From positions 346,930 through 410,929 of the forward strand of contig NC_030389.2 in NCBI RefSeq assembly GCF_001625215.2: a DNA stretch of 64,000 bases, in the 5' to 3' direction. Position 1 is the first letter of the stretch, and every line of letters begins with the position of its first letter. This DNA is from Daucus carota subsp. sativus. Taxonomy: Eukaryota > Streptophyta > Magnoliopsida > Apiales > Apiaceae. The translations under genes and the position numbers were made by a program. Shown piece by piece: positions 1 through 12,600 of the stretch. The notes beneath the pieces were generated by a model. The model was not told the DNA's origin, made no database searches, and was given only the letters and a program-made list of their open reading frames with translations.

Positions 1-269
1 ATGTATTTATGCTTCTTTTCAGGCCTTGCATCCAGAACATTCTCAAAGCACATTGATCAAACCTTATTATTCTTGTAGTTTCTTCCTATGAAATTAAAAA
101 TTTGGACCCTAATCTTGTTGAAAGACCTTATTGGCGCATGCAATATCTTAAATGAGTCATTGAAAATTATTTTCTTGTGTAGATAGTTAATTCTTGGTTT
201 TATTTGTTGACTGTAAATAGATCACTTAACTTGATAAATAATTTCATATTGATATTTAGATATTTTCAG

Positions 270-1029
270 GCGAAAGGAGCTTGCATTGGAGACGTGTTCC
301 TTGTGTCAGAAGTAGCTTTTCATGATAGGAGGATACCTATCCCTGTAAGTTTAATATACATCTTCTCTACGATTGAAATCTATTCATAAATAGATTGTGG
401 TTCACACAGTTTGATTTATTTTTCAATTCTTATAAGCCCTTCAATCCAGTATGTTTTATCTCTCTTGTATTTTTTTGATTGAATTATCTGATTTTTAAAA
501 CATTGGGTCTGTGTAACAAAATAGCATCCGTCTTAGAAAAACTTTGAATCATTTTGTAAGACTATTATCACCCAGCCTGTTCCAGGATCTTATACTATAT
601 TGCTTTGGTATTTATATCCAACTTTTGTTAACATTGTAAATCATCTTTCATCTCTCTGTATTGCAGCTCTTTGATCTTTATGGAGTCGGTCAGCGACAGG
701 CTTTTTCGACACCTAATATGTCAAAGGACATCAAGCTAAAGGTCACCACTCCAAAGAAGCATAGTATCAAAAATCACATATTGTACCTTGCATCTTATTT
801 ATGTGTCCTTAAGATAGCATTTCTTGATTTGGTAATCCTTTGGTATCTTTAAGAACTAGCCGTCTGCGTTTCCTGGCCGGTTTGTCTTCTTCTATAATGC
901 TTTAAGCATACTGGAGTATGTCTTTACATGAGCATATGGCTAGTAGCTCCAGGGCTGGCTCAACAATAAAGCTAATTAAGCGGTCTCTTAGGGCCACCAA
1001 CCTTAAAAGGGTGCCAATTTATTTATAAT

Positions 1030-1064
<35 letters not shown>

Positions 1065-4000
1065 AAGTTATAATAGTTAAACTATTATTTGTATTTATGA
1101 AAAAATATCTAAAACAAATATGAATTATTGTACTTCTGAAAAGATATGTATAATATAAAACATTAATAAATATAAATAAGATTAACTTAAAAAAAACGAA
1201 AATCAGATGAATCAAATGATTTTGAATTTTTCAGTGACATGTGTAAGTACTAACTAATGTAATAAAACTTAATTTTTAAATCATTAATATCTATTTTTGT
1301 TTTTCATAAATTTTACGTTATTATAAATTATGTGATTTTTATCTTTTGTGTTATAGTACTTTTTTAATATTTAATTAGCTCAAATGTTACATTAATATAT
1401 AAATTAACCTAACAATAAATAAAAATAACAATATATAAAATGATGTATAAATTTTGTGTAAAATGTAATTATAATTATTATGTTATCATAAATAATTTTT
1501 ATGTACTTCTATAATAACCTAATATATAAACTATTTCAAATATGAAAAAAATAAATATTACATGATAATTTATTATACATTATATATTAAATTTATGTAT
1601 TAAATAAAATAAAATATTTTTTATATATAAAAAAGACCTTCCCTTAAAATCTCGCTCAGGGCTTGAAATTTAGTTGAGACAGTCCTGAGCAGCTCTGTCT
1701 AGGGTCTATAGTGTTTACCGTTCAACTGCCCAACATTGGATGAGCGACACATAGTACATCAGAAATATTCTTATGTATGAGTTGTATGGTAGACTGAATA
1801 ACTATAGTGTTCTGCATTATATTCAGCTTACTTTCTCACTGTTACTTCCAGAAGGTCTACTTGATTTCTATCATATTTGGTGTTACGTTGTATTCATATA
1901 ACCATTTGATGCTTTGTTCTGGATCACCCTAAATTTCATCGGATGTTGTTTGCCTCATTTGTAGGTATATGTTGTTTGTTACAGGCCGGCAAATTGTCTA
2001 CTGGAGACTCTATGGATATGTGCCCAATGGATGAATCATCTATTATTGCAAATGACGCCACACTTAAGGACATGGAGGTAATATTTCTAGAAAACTAACT
2101 CTTTGTTTATCAATTTCATTCGTAGCTGACTTAAATTGCACATTTACGGACCCGACCCAATTTTCTCATCTTTTAAACTGATCCCACTTCGTCTGCACTT
2201 CAGTTCCATAACTAGACCACGCTCAAAATTTTACTCTCCCACCACTAGATCTTCCTATCAACTTACATATTTGTTATTTGCAGTAAGTTGCTAGAACACT
2301 AGGGCTTCCAGCTATTATTCTTCTTCATTTCTTCGTCTTAAAATCTGATTAGATATTTATGATGAACCTGTTTTAATCTGGTTGGTGAATGATATTAAAT
2401 TTAATTGGATTTAATTGATTATACCTTTCTTTAAATCCAATCAGTTTGTGTATATATCTGTGATTCTGTGTGTATGACTACCGACTCTCAATTAGCGAAG
2501 TTGAATATAATTTATTTTGGTTTATTTGATAAGATTTACAAATATCCTGTTTATTTTGGTTGTTTTATTAAGATGTGAGCAGAATTGGTTGATTAAAAGT
2601 ATGCAACTTGTTATGCAATGACAAATCCAATGCAATGCTATACTTGGTTCCATTGCTATAATTTAGCACCAAATGCAAAAATTCACCATTGCATACTCAA
2701 ATGCAAATATTCCCAATTGCATAATTGGTTATGCATATTTGAATCTTGCCACATCATTAGTCACCTCTAAATGAAATGCAAGTATGTGTAGTATAAAGAA
2801 AAGTGAAAAAAATTAGATTGAGAGTTAGTTATATTTGGAATTATATGGTTTTAAAATGCAACTATCATTGGAGTGCAAGTCCTAAGTCCTATATTAGGAC
2901 AAAAAATCGCTTTTTGGTGCCGTATTATAGCAATAGGTATCACTAATTTTATTTAACTTAGGACTTGATCTTATGCAATCTTATGTAATTTTTCAATTGT
3001 TTTTAAAGTTGAAGTTGTATCTATGGTTGATTTAAGTTGCAAATATAATTGCAAATCGTAAATAAGTTGCCTTCGTGTTTGTTTGTTTTTTCTTTTTAAT
3101 TGTTTTGACTGGATTAATATACTACAACTTGTTATGTAACATGTTATGCAATCAAATACAATTTCAGTTGTTTTAAAATTTTGAAGTTGCATTTGTGGTT
3201 TATCATAATTGATTCTCTTTGCGAAAATGGTTGCAAGCCCTATTTTTTCAAATTTTATTCAAAAAATCCTTGTATTTACAATTTCTTTTTCAAAATCCTT
3301 ATTGTTGCCAACAAAATTTTAATGGTAAATTTTATTTTTTTTTAGGAAAACTTATCTTTCTATTGTGCAACCACGGTAAATAGTTTTATCGATTACCAAT
3401 AAACAACTATCATTATCAAAATTATCCTAACAATCATGCAAATCTGGTAATATTACTTAAACCATATATTGAGACTATACCAATTACCATACTCTACATA
3501 TAACACAACCTACTTGAACTACCTAGTATGTTGTGGGGTCTAACATCTCCCTAACTTGAAACGTGGTGCTCGTTGCTTCACTATAAAGTTATAGTTCTTG
3601 CGCATCCTTGTTTCTCGTAATTTTATAAAATCGGAAATTTCACTTTTTAACGTGATTCTTTCTAGATTATACTCACAACTGACCATACTGTCCATGAAAT
3701 ATTTTCCTCAACTTGTTACGGCTTATAAGTGGTTCGATTATCGTGTCGAAGTTCGTTTTTGCACACTAGCTTTCTCGGTAACGTCTTTTACGAAAGCTCG
3801 CATATCTTTTGAACCATAAGTCAAAACGACGTGATTTTTTCGCTGAAACAAACTATAACTAAGATCTTGTTGCTCTTGCACAGTTTCATGCATTTATAGT
3901 GGTTCAATGATTCGACAACTTCTTCTCAACTGCCTGAATAAAATAAGCATTATAACCGCTATATCGCAACGATTTCATATTTCTAACCAACCAAAACCAA

Positions 4001-5631
4001 CACAAATCAACATAACCCAACATAATCTAACTCATCCATCAACACAACTCATACCATGATCATCTTATACCATTTACAATCCAAAACAAGGTTAGATCTA
4101 TCTTTGCAACCAACACACCAAAGTATTATACTAAAATCATTTCAAATGCAAGATCTAACCATTACAACTCCATAAAACATCCATATAACTACACCCATGC
4201 ATAATATAAACTTGATCAAGGAAGGGAGGATGTTTTTATACCTTTCTTAAGCTTGCAAATCACTTGGTGGTAGCTTAGATGCCTAAAGAAAGCTTAGACA
4301 CTACTTAGAATGCTTGGATCTTTTCAAGATATCAAAGAAAATCAATGTTAGACAATATTCATTACTATTCATGCTCATCTTCCATCATAGATTTGATCAA
4401 CTAAATAAGCTTGGATGGGGATAAGGATTTTACCTTGTCTTAATCTAATCCATAAGAAGCTTTTCAGTTAAGAAACATGATTTTAGGAGGCTTGTAGCTT
4501 GAGTTTTGATTTTCACTTCTTCAAGAAAAAGCTTGGACCGAAGTGAAGTGTTCTTGAGCTTGAGAGATTTTGAAAATTTGGATACTTGTGTTATGTGAAA
4601 GAAACAAGTGGTTTGGTGGTTTTTAAATCAAGTTTAGGTAGATAATTTTGTATCACATATATATGTATGTATATAATACATGTGTCACTTGATTATTAGC
4701 TAAGGGCAGCGGTCCCTGGCATATTTACCCAACCCACAATTCGTGGGCCGTTGGATGAATATCCAGAGGCCAGGATTATAACCTACGTCCAACGCTTTTT
4801 TAGCGTTGGACGAGGTCTGTCCAGCTCTTTTTAACCGCTGGACGAGGTTAAAAAGCGCTGGACATATTAAACTTTTGTTTTAATCTTGGTCGCTGGATAT
4901 TCATCCAACGGCCAGGAAACTGATTGTTGGTTAACAGGTCCCTGACATACGTATGCCAAGGACCTAGACCCATTAGCTAATATTGGATTCTTATCCATAG
5001 TTTGTAAGTGTTTAATCTACAAGCTTAAGGCTTGTTTGCTTGTTTTAATCTGCTTGATTAATGCATTCCCGGTTGATTATATTGTGGTTTGTTCTGTCAT
5101 TCTCTCATCGATCGATCTTGCCGGGATATCCAAGATAATTAAATCTTTTGGGGAAATTTCATTCTTATAATATCCATGAATTCTATTATTTTTGCCTTTT
5201 GATCATAATTCTTCAATTAATAATTTCCCCATATAATTCATATCGACCCGTATTTCGAGAAATTTTAATTTGCTAATTTTCGTGATCCTTCGAGCTTTAC
5301 ATACACTAATTTTGCTCATATAACAATAATATAATTTCGGAATTTTTATTTATTCATCCCTATATAGCATAGTCGAAAGTGTTTTTGAGAATCAACAAAA
5401 GTCACTATCTATTTTTGTCTTTTACTAGTACAAATTTTGGGGTTATTACATATAACCTTTAATTTGAACAACTAGTTGAACAACCAGATCACTATTGTAG
5501 TTTCACTTAGAAACCAACCTAGTGATATACTTAAATACTTTTGGGTTTGTAATGAACTACTGATATTTTTATTTATGCATGTAAATTAAGTGTAATATCA
5601 TCTCTGAGACTATAACCTCTGTGTGTGTTGT

Positions 5632-5663
<32 letters not shown>

Positions 5664-7856
5664 CATAAGCATGCTACTTATGGTTGGGAAATGAGATTTA
5701 GTGTGGTAATTGTGAATAAGGATCTCGTGGCGACCTAAATCCCTGACCCTGGGTTTAGGGGTGTCACAATTTGCCTTCGCTTGTTTTATTTAAAATAGAG
5801 GCAACATGTAATTTACTTTAGAAGAAATCTATTGACAGTCCATTAAACAAAGTGCATCCATAAGTTTATCAACATCCTCACTTCTACTACCTCCAACCCT
5901 TGTTCTTGGACCTTCTTGGTTGCCTAGCATTCAGACCCAGAAAGTAAAGCGGCCGAACTGCTAAAAGATAGAATTTTCATTTTAATTTTAATGGAATTTT
6001 CTTATCACGCAATAAGCCTGTAGCCGCCCTTCACTTTAACCAACCTGAATTAATACGATGGATGACATCATCATCTATCTTTTCTTCTTTTTGAATAATG
6101 GAACCTAGGTATTTGAATTATCCTTTGGACATAAAACTTGTTTCCTTACACAAACATCTATTCCCTCAGTAGGTCTACTAAACTTGTTCCCCAACACAAA
6201 TATTTATCCCCTCATTAGGTCTAGGTCTGCTGCTAAAATTACACTATAAATACTCAGTCTCTGAACGGCTTATACGTAAATCTCGTGTCTCTACAGTAAC
6301 TCTCTATTATAACTTTTCATTCAGTCTCAGCAACTATAACTATATCATCTGCAAAAAGTATACACCATGGTACATTACCTTGGATCCCATAATGTTGTCT
6401 TTTTATAAATTATAAATATATATAATGGCTACCTGAAGTCTCCCTGTACCATCTCCCTTGATTTATATATGGACTTCCTTGGTTCTATTCCATCATTGAC
6501 TTTGGGCTTAAATTACGTGCTTGTAATTTTATGGTGCCCTCAGCCCTGATTCCTTATTATATACTTGAATTTGGCAAAAACAATTGGGATCAACCTTTTC
6601 TTTATTTGTTTCCAAGAACATGACCAACTAACATAAACATAATTCATATTATGTAAAACGTAATGATGTCTTTTCTTTGTGATCTTAATGATGTTATTAT
6701 AAAGAGAACTCCCTACAAGTTGATTAAGGAGGTGTTTTCTTGTCATTTTGTGATCTTATAATGATGTTATTATAAAGAGATCTTCCTCCAAGTTGTTGAT
6801 TAAGGAGGCATTTGCTTGCTGTGGGCAAAATTTTTATGGTTATAACATGGCCTATGCCCATGTTTGTTTCTTTTGGATAAAGTATGGGATATGATTATAA
6901 TCATTTAAATTTTTAAATCCCATGTTTTATTTTGTAAAACTTTATTTGATATTAATCCAAGGATTATAATCCTTAAAATTTTCCAATCCCATGTTTGTTT
7001 TGGAGTAAATGATAGGATTATAAGAGCATATCCAATGCTAGAAAACCCTTAGCAAAGTCCTGATAGCATGCCATGAATAGAAAATATAGATAATATGTAA
7101 ATGAAAAAATTTGTATTTCGAGGGGTCAATTGACTATATTTGGCGAACTTCCTGATACCTTTAGTAAGATTCTGCAAAAACTATTACCATATTAAATAAT
7201 ATCTTCTATTTATAACAACTTGGAATAATATTAACATACAATTTTTAAAATAGCCAATTCCTTCGGAAAACAATGTCCTACAAGTTCGACAAAATTTTAT
7301 TCAATGTGTTACATGTCCAATTTAGTATCATTAGAGATGCTCTAATCCTCCGTAATACTTGGTTGAAGGAGGTTTTATCTAATCATCTCAATCAAGTCTA
7401 TTTTAGAAGGATTATAATGTAATTCAACGTCAAAGAAACACTTGATAATCCTATTCCATGTATCATCCCTCCAAACAAACATAGGATAAAATTTAAAGGG
7501 TTACAATCCAATTTTAAACTTAATTATTCAAAGTGAACATATGATGGGATAATTTAAATATTAATAATCCTTGGGATATAACAGTTGAGAGATTATGATC
7601 CATGGGTTTATAATCCCATGAAACATGGCCATAATATCTTAGTGGCACTTTTGGGCAGGGAGCAGCAGTTGCATATGTGGCGGATCTGCTGAAAATCCCT
7701 GCAATATTTATGAAAGCTGTCACTGACATCGTTGATGGTGACAAACCAACTTCAGAAGAATACTTGGAGAATTTGTCTGCTGTGACCGCTGGCCTTGGTG
7801 AAGCAGTTTCCCAAGTTGTTTATTACCTCGATGGAAAATGCATTGCGGAATTATAA
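270..7856 (+). CDS. MTN: 5'-methylthioadenosine nucleosidase (MTN), 3' part of gene
   Basis: This enzyme hydrolyses 5'-methylthioadenosine to methylthioribose and adenine in the methionine (Yang) salvage cycle. Visible coding exons are 270-344, 667-741, 1985-2077 and 7659-7856 (stop TAA 7854-7856). All are in phase 0 and together encode the last 146 residues. The exons read AKGACIGDVFLVSEVAFHD, then LFDLYGVGQRQAFSTPN, then STGDSMDMCPMDE and IIANDATLKDMEGAAVAYV, then LLKIPAIFMKAVTDIVDGD. These match the C-terminal half of plant MTN1/MTN2, including the ATLKDMEGAAVA segment with its active-site Glu-Asp region. The 5' exons are outside the window; an acceptor-like CAG at about 20-22 may start another exon but its reading does not match the family. 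The last intron (2078-7658) is 5.6 kb and full of transposable elements. Symbol is by family; MTN1 and MTN2 cannot be separated. Confidence 0.92.
950..1687. mobile_element. Non-autonomous hAT-type element in an MTN intron
   Basis: The ends are inverted repeats, CAGGGCTGGCTCAAC on the left and the reverse complement of CAGGACTGTCTCAAC on the right. An 8-bp near-duplicate flanks them (AGTAGCTC at 942-949, AGCAGCTC at 1688-1695; one difference). TIRs beginning CAG plus an 8-bp target duplication are the hAT signature. The 738-bp body is very AT-rich and holds no transposase ORF. It lies between the second and third visible MTN exons. Confidence 0.72.
1033..1062. repeat. (AC)n microsatellite
   Basis: Fifteen AC dinucleotides in a row, inside the hAT-type element at 950-1687. 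Confidence 0.9.
3529..5450 (-). mobile_element. Putative solo LTR (minus orientation) inside MTN intron
   Basis: Read on the minus strand the segment starts TGTAATAACCCCAAAATTTG and ends in a GGGAGATGTTAGACCCCACA-type terminus, both typical of plant Ty3/gypsy long terminal repeats. No internal gag-pol follows. A MULE-type MITE (4704-4971) is nested in it. I could not find a matching 5-bp target duplication, so the ends and the solo-LTR call are tentative. Confidence 0.45.
4704..4971. mobile_element. MULE-type MITE with palindromic core
   Basis: This 268-bp element is flanked by a perfect 9-bp direct duplication, ATTAGCTAA (4695-4703 and 4972-4980). Its ends are related inverted repeats: GGGCAGCGGTCCCTGGCATA on the left and GGGTCTAGGTCCTTGGCATA as the reverse complement of the right end. 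Inner arms (CCGTTGGATGAATATCCAG and its complement) form a second inverted repeat around a core with several GCTGGAC/GTCCAGC and AACGC units. A 9-bp duplication points to the Mutator-like superfamily. There is no coding capacity. Confidence 0.82.
5632..5662. repeat. Poly-G tract, 31 G
   Basis: An uninterrupted run of 31 G on the plus strand, following a short (TG)n, in the large MTN intron. Confidence 0.9.
6686..6815. repeat. Imperfect tandem duplication in MTN intron
   Basis: Two adjacent units share ATGATGTTATTATAAAGAGA, then a CTCC.ACAAGTTG / CTCCAAGTTG segment, then GATTAAGGAGG. The unit is about 70 bp. No coding potential. Confidence 0.65.
7024..7342. mobile_element. Tourist-like (PIF/Harbinger) MITE nested in an older repeat
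   Basis: The ends GAGCATATCCAATGC and (reverse complement) GAGCATCTCTAATG are inverted repeats, flanked by TAA at 7021-7023 and 7343-7345. GAGCATCTCCAATG-type TIRs with a TAA/TTA duplication are typical of Tourist MITEs. It sits inside an older inverted-repeat element (about 6848-7635; arms GGCC..CCCATGTTT and AAACATGGCC), just before the last MTN exon. Confidence 0.65.
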
Positions 7857-8266
7857 TCACTTCTTACAACTTATTTCTGTTTGCACTGGTCATTGATGAA
7901 GAACATTTGCAATCCAATTCACTATGCAATTCTTATCTAGTAGTATAGATTATTTATATGTACACAATTTAATAGAGTAGCTTGTATCCTGAAGTAGAAA
8001 ATTATTGATCTTTACTTGGTCAGGAACTGGACTGCACTAATGATGCCTGAATCCAAACTGGGCGGGACAGTTTTTTCATTAAGCTCATGTACTAATTGTT
8101 GCTTATGCATCGCGTAGAGATTAATTTATACTCCCTCCATTTCTATAATATTAACGACCAGATATTTTGTCGATGAAAATAGTTATTATTTAAAAAATGC
8201 TAATTTTGTCGCATTATCAAAGTTGTTATAGTTATTATTTGGGGGGTGTATTATTGTATTTAGTTG

Positions 8267-8820
8267 AAATTTTAAGAGTAAAGTGTATTTTGTGTACGTG
8301 TATTTTTAGCAAGACACTACTTGCTTCCAAAACCACTCCATGCAATATCACAGTTCATAACCCGATACAATTTATGCAGTCCCGTCTATAATTCTCAACG
8401 CCATTAACAGACAAAGGGGTATTTTGTATAATTTCACATCTGTAACGGTTTTTTTTGCTTCTTTTTGTCATTTAACGAAATTGCAACTCCCCAAATTATT
8501 CTACAGCCTCACATGACCCTAATTTTCTAGCTAGCGTATGAGACAACTACGAGAAAATTAGAATTACGTGAGGCTGTATAATGATTTGAAGGGGTTGCAG
8601 CTTCGTTAAATAGCAAAAAGAAGCATAAAATAGTCATTACAGAGATGAAATTACACAAGTACCCCTTTGTTTGTTAACGGCGTTAATTATAGACAGGATT
8701 GCATAAATTGTATCGAATTATAAACTGTGATATTGCATGTGATGGTTTTAGAAATGCAATGTTACAAGTGGTGTCTCGCTAAAAGTGCAGGTACACAAAA
8801 TGCACTTTACTTAAATTTTA
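8267..8820. mobile_element. Long foldback element (about 270-bp arms)
   Basis: The left arm (about 8267-8535) and right arm (about 8550-8820) are inverted copies. Examples are TAAAGTGTATTTTGTGTAC against the complement of GTACACAAAATGCACTTTA, and GGGGTATTTTGTATAATTTC against its complement near 8660. The loop is only some 15-30 bases, so the transcript could form a hairpin of more than 250 bp. No ORF is supported. A degenerate stretch at about 8870-9130 (TCTGATGATATTCAAATGCT and similar) belongs to the dispersed family seen at 44258, 51341 and 58262. Confidence 0.72.
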
Positions 8821-9651
8821 AATAATTGTTTTTTGTTCATGAAATTCGAGTGAATTCAATTCATATTTTAAATGATGTATCAAGATCTTGAGATATCAAT
8901 ATATAAATTATTTTACAAAATTAGATGGGTATCAATTATAGAATTTTAAATTATACTTAAAAGTTCGATGATATTAAATTGTGATTTTTTAAATCTATTA
9001 AAATCTGATGATATTCAAATGCTCATAGATTATTTTGGATTTTATAAAATGATAGATTTTGTGATTGTTTAAAGTATTTATGTTTTTTGAAATCTATCAA
9101 AATTCTTGAGATTCTGAATTATTGTGTTTAAATTTTTATTTTTTTTGAATAAATTGTGTTTAAATTTTAAAAAGACTATATTAATTGGGTGACATTTTAT
9201 ATATAATTCATTAAATTCATACATTAAAAATAATAAATTAGAATCTCAGTTTCATTTTATTAATATTGACTACAAATTACAAATTAGTCATTTTAAAAGT
9301 GATCATATACCGTGCAACCTCATTTGCCGTTAACATGAAATCAACCGTTTTCACTAAACGCTACAATCTCATTGGCAACTTGAATCGTATTTTTGAAAAT
9401 AAATTTAAAAATATGGATATATTTACAAATTTTTCTATATACTTTAATAAAATCATATTTGTAAATTTAAAAAAAAGGTCGATGGCAGAAATTTCAACTT
9501 GACGTTTCATTTAACTTATGAATTTGAAGAAAAAAGTGACTAGTGAGAAACTGAGCATTGATCCGAAACAAACACGGCCTCTAATTTAGTGTTGGGCGTT
9601 GCGGGCTGCAAAAAGGCTGAGAGCGTGCGGTGCAGACAGCAGAGGAAACTA

Positions 9652-12600
9652 CTACTCCTGGCTCTGGTGAGGAGGAGGAGCAGCAGCAGCAGCCACCACA
9701 TGAGGAGGAGGAGGAGCAGCAGCCAGCACAAGAGGACTCCTCACATAGTGTTTGCCATCGGACCATATCAACACTCCAAAAGTGTAGGCCCCTTCACTTT
9801 CTGATATGCTGTTGAGGTTGCATGATTTTGCTTCAACAATCAACTTGAAACGCTTCTCTTCACCAATATATTGAAAAGTTATAACACTGGGCTCCACAGC
9901 CACGGAATAACCTGATGGTTGACGAACACGAGCAGCGTATGTTCCTGGCTTACCAACATTCTTCAGTGTTCTAGTCACCGTAACCATGCAACTATTGTTG
10001 ATAAGGTGCTTCCCAGGAATACTTATGGAAGGGTAATTAAAATTGAGGAGATTAAAGCCGCCGCCACTCTGAGGAGGACATTTATAATCCTTGTGCTCTG
10101 AGAATCTCTTCATCATTGTGCTGTTATAGCCACTGTCACAGAGGAAGTCCAGATAGTCGTTCATAGACAAGTCATAGACCAGGCCGGGATCGATGGCACG
10201 ATTTGGCCGTATTACCCCAGCCCCATAACTGAAAGGAGACGCTTCCCTGTTAAAATCACCGCGTACAGGATGACCTGTGTTATCTCTTGTTCTGGCTGTA
10301 TCAATGTCACAGATGTTATCATTCGATCAAATTATATATGTACATCAAATTTAGTTATTTACATACCTGTCGTCATGATTGCAGATCTGATTGCAGCTGC
10401 ACTCCAGTGTGGGTAGAGTGTTTTGAGGAGGCCGACAAGTCCAGCAACATGAGGACAAGACATGGAGGTCCCGGACTCTGAATTAAAGGCAGTCCTTCGC
10501 TTATCTAATGCTAAACCTGTGGGGCTTGTTCCTTGAGAGTATGCAGCGATTATGCTGACTCCTGGTGCAGATATATCTGGCTGAAACCATGTAATGTTTA
10601 TTATGATGGAGTTACCATGTGGATAGCAAACATAAATCACAACACAACAATTGGATTGATATATAATCTTGCTAATGTGTCACCTTTAGGATTTCAGGTG
10701 TGACAACGTTCGGACCCTTGGAAGAGAAAGAAGCAATGAAGGGAGCAGGTTTCGTGTCCAAATGTGTATAAGAAGGAACAAGATATCCCTTCAGATCTCT
10801 GTCACCATAACAAATTAGTTATACTGAATACTACAGCTTTTAAGAACAAACTCTGGACAGAACTAATTGAACAACTCTGTACTTGGTAGAATTGAGGTAA
10901 GAATAGATGGCAAGACCATTAGTGAAATTGACGTTGGATGCCGGCAAGACGTGAGGATCAGCAATAATATCATTACCACTGGCAACGTCATTACAAAGAA
11001 TCATTCCCACAGCACCAGCATTACGAGCTTCTTCACCCTTGGCCACTCTTGCTGTCTGCCCCCTCAAGCACACGACTATCTTGCCACTCACCTTTTTAGG
11101 ATCCAGTGTTCCGTGCATACAAAGCCTCCTGCATTCATGTACCACGTATTACTTCCTTTTACGTTACCAATGGGTACAAAATTTGTCATGATTAAACCTA
11201 TTGGTTCACTCCAATTAAGTTGCCAAAATCTGCTCACTGGAGAAGAAAACTTATATAACATCATTTAAATCCGGGAGGAACCTCCCAAGACAATGTCAGG
11301 AAATTTGCAGAAAGTGAGATCACATAGCCTATAAACCTCATTCAGAACAAGAAGTATAATTACAGACCATGTCACCTTAAAAGGTTAAAAGTTACCATTT
11401 AAACAGAAGAAAAATAACTGTTATTCTAAGTAACATGTGGCATGCATTGTCAAGATGTATATTACCCTTTCTCTGCAGATGTGTTGGCTAATGTAGCATC
11501 CGCTGCATCAATAAGTGGGTAAAAGTTGCCTTCTGACATGGGTTTACTAAGGCTTGTTCCCTGTTAACAAGGTGCCAATTGATTAATCTGGAAACACTCG
11601 ACTTTTACCATATTTGTTGTAGAATTTAGTTATTAAATTAAATGGTGTTCAACCTTGAGGCGCTGGCCATTGCTTAGCTGAACATAAGCTTCGAAAACAC
11701 GATCAGTAGTGCTTGCTCCAACAGTTATTATCCAAGGTGCAAGATTTGATACTGTTCTATAAGCTGGTCCATCATTTCCAGCTGAACATACCACCACCAT
11801 ACCTTTTTTGACAGCATGGAAAGCCCCAATAGCAATTCCATCACTGAAGTAGTCAGAAGGTTTTCCGCCTAAAGATACAGAAAGAACATCAACTCCGTCG
11901 TGTATGGCTGTATCAATGCCTTTCATGATATCAGAATCATAACATTCACTTCCATTCACTGGAGGCCAGCAAACCTTGTATGCTGCCACTCGGGCCCTTG
12001 GCGAACCCCCTTTTGCAATTCCATTCCCGTGACCTGATACATTTGCTCCAGACACAAAATTTCCACCAGCTGTTGACAATGTGTGGGTTCCATGCCCTTC
12101 ATAATCACGAGCTGTGTTTAAAGAAGCATTAAACCTTCCCGTATACCGTTTGTAAGCTTTGTTGTAATACTTGGCTCCAATTAGTTTACTGCAACATATA
12201 TATATATATCTTATAGTCATTTGCTCGTGCCATTCCATATACATACATATTTAGATAAAACAAGGAGGGTCTAAGGAGATGAATACTTATTGCAAGGAAT
12301 TCCACCACAATTTCCTTTCCACTTTGCTGGAATCGAACCATATCCATGTCCGCTAAAGCTCTCAGACTCGGGCCAAATGCCTAGATAATAAAACTTTATA
12401 TGAATGGACATTCATAATGCTGGGAAAATTACTCATGGATAGGTACTTGTCGGTTTGATATATGTTTAATAAAAGTAGTGAGATAAGTACTTATAAAGGA
12501 GTGATAAAGAAGATGTAATAGGTACCCGTGTCAAGATTTGCGATGATGGTATCTTCACCAAATCTAGCCTTTTCCCACAGGGAACTACTTCTAATGACTC

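Noticed and set aside
1-60. Possible MTN exon after CAG at 20-22 reading ALHPEHSQ
   Set aside because: The first four residues resemble the family but the rest does not, and the expected NAGTAGGF segment is missing; likely intron.
3529-3819. Plus-strand open frame of 73 codons starting MRILVSRNFIKSE
   Set aside because: Lies in the putative LTR/MTN intron, no family match and no splice context.
9589-9815. Plus-strand frames rich in Gln/Glu/Arg repeats
   Set aside because: Shadow of the triplet-repeat end of the subtilase on the other strand.
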